Position numbers and translations under genes: made by a program. DNA of 5,524 nt from assembly GCA_021792885.1 (NCBI GenBank), contig JAJYTV010000148.1:1-5524 (forward strand). The letters run 5' to 3'. The notes beneath the pieces were generated by a model. The model was given only the letters and a program-made list of their open reading frames with translations, had not been told where the DNA came from and searched no databases. How positions within the stretch are numbered: position 1 is the first letter of the stretch; every line of letters begins with the position of its first letter. This DNA comes from Bacillota bacterium (GTDB lineage: Bacteria > Bacillota > Sulfobacillia > JAJZYS01 > JAJYTV01). Positions 1 through 4,857 of this stretch are shown in pieces.

Positions 1-329
1 AGCACCTCGAGGGCGTATCCCGCGGTGATGGCGTCTGCGATCAGTCCCGCACCAGGGTCCGAGATGGCAGGCGTGCCGGCGTCGGAGATCAAGGCGACGT
101 GCTGCCCGCTGGCGATCAGGGCAAGCGCCTCCTCGCTGCGCTCGCGCTCGTTGCCGACGAAGAGGGAGCGCAGCGGCCGCTCGATGCCAAGGCGGTGCAG
201 CAGGAGGCCGCTGCGCCGCGTGTCTTCACAGAAGACGACATCCGCAGCGCGCAGGGTGTCGATCGCGCGCTGCGTGATGTCGCCAAGGTTTCCGATCGGC
301 GTCGGGACGACGCTCAGTTTACCGGGCAT
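1..329 (-). CDS. rsmI: RsmI, 16S rRNA (cytidine-1402 2'-O) methyltransferase, N-terminal part, cut by the window edge
   Basis: RsmI uses SAM to methylate the 2'-OH of C1402 in 16S rRNA, at the ribosomal decoding centre (family knowledge). Reading from an ATG at 329, 109 full codons are visible and the rest of the usual roughly 280-aa protein lies beyond position 1. Family motifs seen are VPTPIGNLGDIT (residues 8-19), the CEDTRRSG block (34-41), and the SAM-site segment ALISDAGTPAISDPG (79-93). The usual YHEHNE-like motif before the SAM segment reads LFVGNE (56-61), keeping only the terminal NE. The ATG lies inside the upstream GIY-YIG gene, overlapping it by 11 nt, and I see no strong Shine-Dalgarno sequence, so coupling is likely. 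This yazA-rsmI order is the one found in B. subtilis. Identity is secure; function cannot be fully judged without the C-terminal half. Confidence 0.95.
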   Translation of the reverse strand, partial: MPGKLSVVPTPIGNLGDITQRAIDTLRAADVVFCEDTRRSGLLLHRLGIERPLRSLFVGNERERSEEALALIASGQHVALISDAGTPAISDPGAGLIADAITAGYALEV

Positions 330-576
330 CGGCGATCAACCGGAGCTTGCAGGTACGCGACTGCCGCTTGATCTCCGCCTCCCGACGGAGCGCGCTCGAA
401 CGGTCCGGCAGGTCTTCCGCGTAGACGAGCTCCAGCGGTCCGCGGCCGCGCGTGTAGCGCGCGCCGCGCCCCGCGCGATGCTCCTGGAGGCGCGCAGCGA
501 GGTCCGTGGTGTAGCCGCAGTAGAGCGTGCCATCGCCACAGCGCAAGATGTAGACGTGGTGGGAGCCCGGGCTCAC
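319..576 (-). CDS. yazA: YazA-type GIY-YIG nuclease-superfamily protein
   Basis: This is an 85-aa single-domain GIY-YIG protein of the YazA/UPF0213 type, a group often annotated as endonuclease but without a firmly established cellular role. The sequence shows HVYILRCGDG (7-16) with the GIY-equivalent VYI, then LYCGYTTDLAARLQEH (18-33) holding the YIG-equivalent CGY and the conserved arginine, then RGARYTRGRGPLELVY (38-52), which is characteristic of YazA. A later glutamate (near 67, in RREAEIKRQS) fits the position of the metal-binding Glu in the fold. Length matches the family (about 80-100 aa). The GTG start at 576 overlaps the ricT stop in a GTGA quartet, which fixes the start and implies coupling. 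The 3' end overlaps rsmI by 11 nt. In B. subtilis yabA and yabB lie between ricT and yazA; here they are missing. Confidence 0.93.
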   Translation of the reverse strand: MSPGSHHVYILRCGDGTLYCGYTTDLAARLQEHRAGRGARYTRGRGPLELVYAEDLPDRSSALRREAEIKRQSRTCKLRLIADAR

Positions 577-1220
577 CCAGCGACCGCCTTCGCGTCGGCG
601 GGCTGCTCGAAGCGCAGGCAGCAGAGCAGCCTGCCGCAGTTGCCGGTGATGCGCGAAGGGTTGAGCGAGAGCCCCTGGTCCTTCGCCATCCGGATCGACA
701 CCGACTGGAACTCCGTGAGGAAGGCCGAGCAGCACATCGGCCGTCCGCACCTGCCGAGGCCGCCGAGGATTTTCGCCTCGTCGCGCACCCCGATCTGGCG
801 CAGTTCGACACGGCAGGGGAAGCGTACGCCCATCTGCCGCACGAGTTCGCGGAAGTCCACGCGGCCCTCGGCGGTGAAGTAGAACGTAAGGTGCTGCCCG
901 TCGAGGGTGTACTCCGCCTCGATCAGGTCCATGTCGAGGCCGAGGTCGTCGACGAGCTGCAGCCCGACATCAAAGGCCCGATCCGCCTCGTCGCGCATGC
1001 GAGCTCCCTGCTCGACGTCGGCGTAGTCCGCAACCCGGATCACCGCGCGCAGCGGTGCTTCCGGCTCCACCTCGTACTGCTCGCGGGCCACCCAGCCGAG
1101 TTCGTGGCCATGCACCGTAGAGACGACGACCCGCTCTCCAAAGTGCACGACATTGCCGTTCGGGTCGAAGTCGAACACCTTGCCGGCACTACGGAACCGA
1201 ATGCCCACCGCTTGCACCAC
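573..1220 (-). CDS. ricT: RicT (YaaT), PSP1-domain RNase Y specificity and sporulation factor, short C-terminus
   Basis: RicT forms the Y-complex with RicA and RicF in B. subtilis, carries iron-sulfur clusters with them, steers RNase Y mRNA processing, and affects sporulation, competence and biofilm formation (family knowledge). The 215-aa product shows VGIRFRSAGKVFDFDPNG (5-22), YFTAEGRVDFREL (114-126), VELRQIGVRDEAKILGG (138-154), and two cysteine motifs: CGRPMCC (158-164) and CGRLLCC (195-201). All cluster-ligand-type cysteines are therefore present. I chose the GTG at 1220 because GGGAG lies 9 nt upstream and it lines up with the N-terminus of B. subtilis YaaT. An in-frame GTG at 1250 is possible but has a weaker site. 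The gene overlaps holB by 32 nt. The protein ends only 14 residues after the last CC, whereas B. subtilis RicT (about 275 aa) continues for roughly 60 more. Confidence 0.95.
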   Translation of the reverse strand: MVQAVGIRFRSAGKVFDFDPNGNVVHFGERVVVSTVHGHELGWVAREQYEVEPEAPLRAVIRVADYADVEQGARMRDEADRAFDVGLQLVDDLGLDMDLIEAEYTLDGQHLTFYFTAEGRVDFRELVRQMGVRFPCRVELRQIGVRDEAKILGGLGRCGRPMCCSAFLTEFQSVSIRMAKDQGLSLNPSRITGNCGRLLCCLRFEQPADAKAVAG

Positions 1221-2007
1221 GGCGCAACACTCCCAATTCGGACAGTTCACTGAACAAGACTTCTGCCGCGAGGCGGCTGTTGGCATTGCGCGAGAGCGCC
1301 GTTCGCATCTCCTCGACCTTCTGCCAGGCGCGAAGGTAGCGCGTGTCGGCGGTCGTCTCGAACTGCGCGGAAAATGTGCTCGCAAGCCCATTTAGCCACG
1401 TTTCCCCCGCCGATTCAACCGCCGCCGCCGCGCGCGCGAACCAGTCCGGCAGGCCGTTGTCCTCCGGCAACTGTTCCGCCACGACGGAAAGTGCGTCTAG
1501 GGCCTCGCGCGCTGGGTCGATGTAGCCCCGCCCATAGGTCGCCGCCGTGCGGACGATCTCCGGCGCAAGGGCCGGATGCTCCGCGCGCAGGCGCTGCTCG
1601 ACCGCCTCCACGGGCAGGCGCGCAAGCCGCTCTACGGCAAAGCGGGACTGCAGGGTCGGCAGGAGATCCGAGGCGCGGGCAACCTCACCGACGAACGAAA
1701 GGCCCTCCGGCGGCTCTTCCACGATGCGCAGGAGGGCATTCTGGGCTTCGCGCGTGCTGCCGGACATCTCCCCGAACAGCACCGCGCGCCCGCCGCCGAG
1801 CAGCGGCGCCCTCCCGAGGGTCGCGACGACCTGGCGCACGTCGTCGATGCGCAACGGGGCGAGGTACTCTGCGACATCGGCGTGTCTTGCCTCGAGCACC
1901 ATCTGCGTGCGGTCCTCCGGCGCCCCGATCAGTGCGGCCGCCTTGCGCCGTGCGGCTTCCCTGCGCTGCGGTCCTGCCGGGCCGACGATGAGCCAGGCGT
2001 GGTTCAT
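1189..2007 (-). CDS. holB: DNA polymerase III subunit delta' (HolB), shortened and lacking P-loop and zinc module
   Basis: Delta' is a subunit of the clamp loader that places the beta clamp on primed DNA. The 272-aa product opens with MNHAWLIVGPAG, equivalent to the HAYLFxGPxG strand of the family. It continues with RIDDVRQVVATLGRAPLLGGGRAVLFGEM (53-81), then REAQNALLRIVEEPPEGLSFV (86-106, usually NALLKxLEEPP), then LLPTLQSRF (115-123), where the usual SRC motif reads SRF and the arginine is kept. The P-loop position reads GPAGPQRREA with no GK(T/S). The four-cysteine zinc module expected soon after is absent. Bacterial delta' need not bind ATP, so the protein may still be structural. The start is forced: the codon just before the ATG is the in-frame TAG of darA. 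No Shine-Dalgarno is visible, so expression probably depends on reinitiation. The C-terminal half is poorly conserved to my eye. Confidence 0.88.
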   Translation of the reverse strand: MNHAWLIVGPAGPQRREAARRKAAALIGAPEDRTQMVLEARHADVAEYLAPLRIDDVRQVVATLGRAPLLGGGRAVLFGEMSGSTREAQNALLRIVEEPPEGLSFVGEVARASDLLPTLQSRFAVERLARLPVEAVEQRLRAEHPALAPEIVRTAATYGRGYIDPAREALDALSVVAEQLPEDNGLPDWFARAAAAVESAGETWLNGLASTFSAQFETTADTRYLRAWQKVEEMRTALSRNANSRLAAEVLFSELSELGVLRRGASGGHSVP

Positions 2008-2337
2008 CTAGAACCGATAGTACTGGTCAACCGGCAGGACGAAGATCGTCGCCCCACCCACCGTGACCTCCACCGGGTAAGGCACGTAGGAATCCATCGG
2101 CCCACCGACGGCCGAGAGCGGCGTCACGAGCTTCTCGCGCGAGCAGCCGAGCTCGCCGATCATCCCGACCACGGCGTCGACCTGCTCTTCCTCCACCCCG
2201 ACCAGCAGCGTCGTGTTTCCCTCGCGGAGGAACCCTCCCGTGCTCGCCAGGCGTGTGGCGCGGTAGTCCTTCTTGACCAGTTCCTGCAGGATGCGGCCGG
2301 CGTCCTTGTCTTGCACGATGGCGACGACCAGTTTCAT
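2008..2337 (-). CDS. darA: DarA (YaaQ/PstA), PII-like cyclic-di-AMP receptor
   Basis: This is a 109-aa protein, the same length as B. subtilis DarA, of the trimeric PII-like family that binds c-di-AMP in the cytoplasm; the downstream partner is not well established. The start MKLVVAIVQDKDAGRIL matches the family, followed by YRATRLASTGGFLREGNTT (25-43), which carries the R26/A27/T28, F36 and N41 positions that line the ligand pocket in characterised homologues. The C-terminus SYVPYPVEVTVGGATIFVLPV (83-103) is also typical. The ATG at 2337 overlaps the tmk stop as ATGA and is preceded by a purine-rich GGAGGGAGGGG stretch, so the start is secure. The expected next gene, yaaR, is missing; holB begins immediately after the TAG and in the same frame. 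Confidence 0.97.
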   Translation of the reverse strand: MKLVVAIVQDKDAGRILQELVKKDYRATRLASTGGFLREGNTTLLVGVEEEQVDAVVGMIGELGCSREKLVTPLSAVGGPMDSYVPYPVEVTVGGATIFVLPVDQYYRF

Positions 2338-2951
2338 CCTCGCCCCTCCCTCCAAGTGACCACGGTCTGCCAGACCTCCTGCCAGATCTCCTGGGCGACG
2401 TCGCGCGCGGAACCGTCGGCGTCGATCAGGCGCACGCGGTCGGGCCAGCGATCCGCGAGTTCGCGGTAGGCCATCCGCAGGTGCTCCTGCTCCGTTCGGC
2501 TCTCCACCGCGTCCATCGGCCGATCTTCCCAGCGCTCCGCGTCCTCGGGCATGTCCAGGACCACGGCGAGGTCCGGCAGCAGCAGGCCGTTCTCCTGGTG
2601 CAGCTGCAGGACGCGCTCTGCGCCCAGGCCGCCCAGGATTCCCTGGTAGGCCACGGTAGAGTATGCGCTGCGGTCTGATACGACCACCGCCCCGCGGCGC
2701 AACGCGGGTTCGAGCACGCGATGCTGGTGCTCTGCGCGGTCGGCCAGGAAGAGGAATAGTTCGGCAAGCGGCGACCCGGTTCCCTCCTGCAGCACGAGGC
2801 GACGGATCTCCGCCCCGAGCGGGGTACCGCCGGGTTCCTGCGTCTCCACCACCTGGAGTTCCAACGTCTTGAGCCGCTTCACGAGCTTCTGCACCTGGGT
2901 CGACTTCCCGACGCGATCCGCACCTTCGAGCGCGATGTACAACCCTCTCAC
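2334..2951 (-). CDS. tmk: Thymidylate kinase (dTMP kinase)
   Basis: Tmk phosphorylates dTMP to dTDP with ATP, an essential step of dTTP synthesis. The 205-aa product (usual length about 200-215) shows the P-loop EGADRVGKST (9-18), the substrate loop EPGGTPLGAEIR (39-50), FLFLADRAEH (67-76), the SDRSAYSTVAYQG block (92-104), LPDLAVVLDMPE (125-136) and a lid region around 137-155. I take the GTG at 2951 as start because it overlaps the upstream TGA as GTGA and gives MRGLYIALEG, which aligns with B. subtilis MSGLFITFEG. A TTG at 2942 with GGAG 8 nt upstream is a second candidate that would shorten the protein by three residues. The P-loop has arginine at the fourth position (R13), as in yeast and human enzymes rather than most bacteria. 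The stop overlaps darA by 4 nt. Confidence 0.96.
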   Translation of the reverse strand: MRGLYIALEGADRVGKSTQVQKLVKRLKTLELQVVETQEPGGTPLGAEIRRLVLQEGTGSPLAELFLFLADRAEHQHRVLEPALRRGAVVVSDRSAYSTVAYQGILGGLGAERVLQLHQENGLLLPDLAVVLDMPEDAERWEDRPMDAVESRTEQEHLRMAYRELADRWPDRVRLIDADGSARDVAQEIWQEVWQTVVTWREGRG

Positions 2952-4312
2952 TCCGCCACCACCCAAAGCCAACCCTGATCGATCCCCATGACCCTGCGCC
3001 CCTGCCCAAGAGCCCGTGCAAGGCCTTCGACCGCCTGGGGCGAGATCTCCTCGCCCGGCCAAAGCGCCGGGATACCCGGTGGTACCACCGATACGACATC
3101 CGCTGCGGTGCGCCCTGCGGCCTCCACGAGGCGCCGCCTTTCGCGCCGGCTGCGAAGCGCGCGGCCGAGCCGCACGCGCCGTATCTCCGGCGGCGCTTCG
3201 CGGTCTTCCGCGAAGGCAGGCTCCCTAAGGGCGGCTGCCACCCGCGCGAGCCCATCGAGCGCCGGCGGCTCCCCAAGCGGCACGATGAAGAGGGCCGTCG
3301 CGTCTTCGAGGTACTCTGGGCGCACCCCTTCGCGCGCGAGGGCGCTGCAGCTCTCCTGCGCCTGCGTGGGGCTCTCGAACTGCAAGGCGATGCGCATCGG
3401 GTCCTGCGGCCTCCCGGTGGCCACCCGCGCCTTGGAGCGGATCCCCTCCCCAGCCGCGATCGCCCTCTCGAGCAGCCGCTCGCGCTGCGTGAGGGCCGAT
3501 TGCACCGCCTGCTCGAGCGAAAGCATGAGGAGGTAGGAAGGACTCGACGTGCCGATGAGATGCAATGCGAGCCCGAGCTCGGCGTGCCGCTCGGTCCCGC
3601 GGGGACCTTCCAGCAGCAAGGCGGTCTGGGTCAAGGATCCTCCGGATTTGTGCATTCCCGCAACCACCAGATCGGCACCTTCGGCAAGCGCCGCCGGAGG
3701 CAGCGCCGCGTGCCACCCGAAATGCGCCCCGTGCGCCGCGTCCGCGATCGTGATGGCGCCGCGGTCGCGGGCAATGCGGGCGATCGCGTCGAGTTCCGGG
3801 GCGATCCCGAGGTAGGTCGGGTAGGTGACCAGTACCGCCCCGATGTCTGGGTGCTCCAAGAAGGCGCGCTCCACCGTGCGCGGCGAGAGTCCCAGGGACA
3901 CCCCGAACTTCGGGTCTCGCGCGGGGGCGGCCAGCACGACGTCGGCATCTGCGAGGAGCGCCGCTCCGAGCAGGCTGCGGTGGCTGTCGCGGGAGGCGAG
4001 CAGGGCCCCGCCATGAAGGAGGCTCGCAAGCACGCCCGCCTGCACACCCTGCGTCGCTCCACCAGTCAGGTAGTGCGCATCTTCTGCTCCGTAGAGCGCC
4101 GCCGCCGCTGCCTGAGCGGCGGCAAGCGGCCCCTCGGGATGGGAAAGGTCATCGAGCTCCGGCTGTTCCGTGACGTCCCAAGAGCACAGGCCGGGAAATA
4201 GCGCCTCGAGCGGTGGGTTCCCCGGGCCTCCGCCGTGCGCCGGGACGTGAAGCCTAGCGGTCGTCGACCGACTGTAGGCCCGCACGGCATCGGTGAGGGG
4301 AGTGCCCGTCAA
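2948..4312 (-). CDS. yaaO: YaaO-type PLP-dependent Orn/Lys/Arg decarboxylase-family protein
   Basis: This is a fold-type I PLP enzyme of the major Orn/Lys/Arg decarboxylase family, 454 aa by the chosen start (B. subtilis YaaO is about 480). The true substrate of YaaO-type proteins is not established; similarity suggests a basic amino acid and polyamine metabolism. Visible features are HVPAHGGGPGNP (22-33), the phosphate-site segment TGGATQGVQA (83-92), RDSHRS (108-113), the cofactor aspartate in IADAAHGAHFG (189-199), the Schiff-base lysine K222 in HKSGGSLTQTALL, and the C-terminal VVPPGIPALWPGEEI (409-423). The motif usually read as DEAHGAH is DAAHGAH here. The start is a TTG overlapping the gin stop (TTGA), with GGGAG about 10 nt upstream. 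A longer in-frame opening exists, but it would run through gin and has no family similarity. It is coupled to gin upstream and tmk downstream. Confidence 0.92.
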   Translation of the reverse strand: MTGTPLTDAVRAYSRSTTARLHVPAHGGGPGNPPLEALFPGLCSWDVTEQPELDDLSHPEGPLAAAQAAAAALYGAEDAHYLTGGATQGVQAGVLASLLHGGALLASRDSHRSLLGAALLADADVVLAAPARDPKFGVSLGLSPRTVERAFLEHPDIGAVLVTYPTYLGIAPELDAIARIARDRGAITIADAAHGAHFGWHAALPPAALAEGADLVVAGMHKSGGSLTQTALLLEGPRGTERHAELGLALHLIGTSSPSYLLMLSLEQAVQSALTQRERLLERAIAAGEGIRSKARVATGRPQDPMRIALQFESPTQAQESCSALAREGVRPEYLEDATALFIVPLGEPPALDGLARVAAALREPAFAEDREAPPEIRRVRLGRALRSRRERRRLVEAAGRTAADVVSVVPPGIPALWPGEEISPQAVEGLARALGQGRRVMGIDQGWLWVVAE

Positions 4313-4482
4313 GCGCCCTGGGCTCCCGAGATCCCGTGGAGCATGCGCACCCAGAAGCCGTAGAGCGGGTGCTGCGGCAAAATGCGCACCGTGATCCGCT
4401 CGCAGACGCTGCAGAGCACGCGGCCGGAGACGTGCAGGGATTTCCCGTCGTCTGGCCGGCCGCAGATGTGACAACGTTCCAC
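4309..4482 (-). CDS. gin: Gin (CsfB), anti-sigma-G factor, four-cysteine zinc-binding protein
   Basis: Gin (B. subtilis CsfB) binds and inhibits the late forespore sigma factor sigma-G, and also affects sigma-E, keeping compartment-specific gene expression in order during sporulation (family knowledge). The 57-aa product carries CHIC (C4, C7) and CSVC (C24, C27), the two CxxC pairs that bind zinc in this family, followed by an ERxxxxxxxxxPxYxFWVRxLHGI segment that resembles the family's C-terminal half. The GTG at 4482 is the first start after the in-frame TGA at 4504-4506 and has GGGGAGG 8 nt upstream, so the start is well fixed. The protein is slightly shorter than B. subtilis CsfB (64 aa) at the N-terminus. 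Its place directly before yaaO and tmk matches the Bacillus order without xpaC and yaaN, and is independent support for the identification. Confidence 0.9.
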   Translation of the reverse strand: MERCHICGRPDDGKSLHVSGRVLCSVCERITVRILPQHPLYGFWVRMLHGISGAQGA

Positions 4483-4503
4483 AGGTGGCGCCTCCCCGCT
4501 CGA

Positions 4504-4668
4504 TCAGTGCTGTTGCGCGTCCTCGCGCCTAGGGCGGGATCCGGGTACCGGAAGGACGCCGAGGCTGGAGTCCACGGCCACCGTGCCCTTGCGGCGCAGT
4601 TCATCTTCGATGTCGAACTCGTACAAGCGCAATGCTTCGTTCTGGACCTCTGGATGCTCCGAAGTCAT
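4504..4668 (-). CDS. Unrecognised 54-aa protein upstream of gin
   Basis: I do not recognise this small ORF. It is supported by a near-perfect ribosome binding site, GGAGGTG, 5 nt before an ATG, and by its place 21 bp before gin in the same direction. The product is hydrophilic and has no cysteine, signal peptide or membrane segment. An acidic N-terminal half (SEHPEVQNEALRLYEFDIEDEL) could form a helix. It is followed by a short less charged stretch (GTVAVDSSLGVLPVPGS) and a charged tail RPRREDAQQH. It does not resemble YaaL or BofA, the small proteins encoded near csfB in B. subtilis. The frame is open further upstream to 4731, but that extension would run through the ribosome binding site. 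It shares its frame with gin, separated by TGA and seven codons. It could be a small regulator or a leader ORF coupling translation to gin. Confidence 0.6.
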   Translation of the reverse strand: MTSEHPEVQNEALRLYEFDIEDELRRKGTVAVDSSLGVLPVPGSRPRREDAQQH

Positions 4669-4857
4669 GCGCACACCTCCGTGGACGGAGTGTCCAGGCC
4701 ATTCTGCCTGCCGGAAACCGATTCCTGCCAAGCCTCCGACCCAGTCAGTATTGCCCTGGTCGGGCGGGGCGAAGCGAATCCTGCTTCACACTACGCGGGA
4801 AGGGAAGGCCACCTTTCACCCACTGCGCCAGGGATCACTGGAAGGGCGCCCAGGGGC
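4669..4857. other. Intergenic region between the histidine kinase and the small ORF before gin
   Basis: This is the only sizeable gap (189 bp) in an otherwise gapless window, so it is the most likely place for a promoter of the gin-to-rsmI operon. On the minus strand a TTGGCA and a CAGAAT occur upstream of the ribosome binding site, but they are 19 nt apart and the second is a poor -10, so I do not call a promoter. I see no convincing sigma-F or sigma-G site. Just after the kinase stop there are short inverted repeats (CCAG/CTGG near 4820-4840, GAAGC/GCTTC near 4770-4787) but no run of T, so no intrinsic terminator is evident. Confidence 0.5.
4674..4690 (-). promoter_or_regulatory. Ribosome binding site inside a small inverted repeat, upstream of the 54-aa ORF
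   Basis: On the minus strand CTCCG-TCCA-CGGAG (4690-4677) can form a five-base-pair stem with a four-base loop. Its 3' arm contains the GGAG of the Shine-Dalgarno GGAGGTG (4680-4674), which lies 5 nt before the ATG at 4668. The site decides the start of the 54-aa ORF. Pairing could partly hide the site and lower or gate initiation; that is inference from a short repeat in G+C-rich DNA, where such stems also arise by chance. Confidence 0.4.

Noticed and set aside
25..882. Long plus-strand open frame (285 codons)
   Set aside because: It lies opposite rsmI, yazA and ricT, has no family-like motifs and an Arg/Ser/Pro-rich composition typical of antisense frames in G+C-rich DNA.
1420..1442. Low-complexity CCGCCGCCGCCGCGCGCGCG-like stretch
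   Set aside because: It encodes an alanine-rich part of HolB and reflects G+C-rich codon use, not a separate repeat element.
2952..3276. Upstream in-frame extensions of darA and tmk into the decarboxylase gene
   Set aside because: They would be antisense-like, Arg-rich extensions with no family similarity; the overlapping GTGA and ATGA starts with family-typical N-termini are far better.
3500..4201. Plus-strand open frame (233 codons) opposite the decarboxylase gene
   Set aside because: No recognisable domain and no credible ribosome binding site; the minus-strand frame carries clear PLP-enzyme motifs.
4313..4474. Longer decarboxylase starting inside gin
   Set aside because: The extra 54 residues are out-of-frame gin sequence; the TTG overlapping the gin stop gives a family-like N-terminus and length.
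4690..4720. Possible sigma-A promoter, TTGGCA and CAGAAT, before the 54-aa ORF
   Set aside because: The 19-nt spacing is too long, the -10 match is poor, and the -10 would lie very near the ribosome binding site; not enough to call.
4504..4731. Longer 75-codon version of the small ORF starting near 4731
   Set aside because: The strong ribosome binding site and hairpin lie inside this extension and point to the ATG at 4668.
4768..4845. Short inverted repeats after the histidine kinase stop, considered as a terminator
   Set aside because: Stems are only four to five base pairs and no T-run follows on the minus strand.
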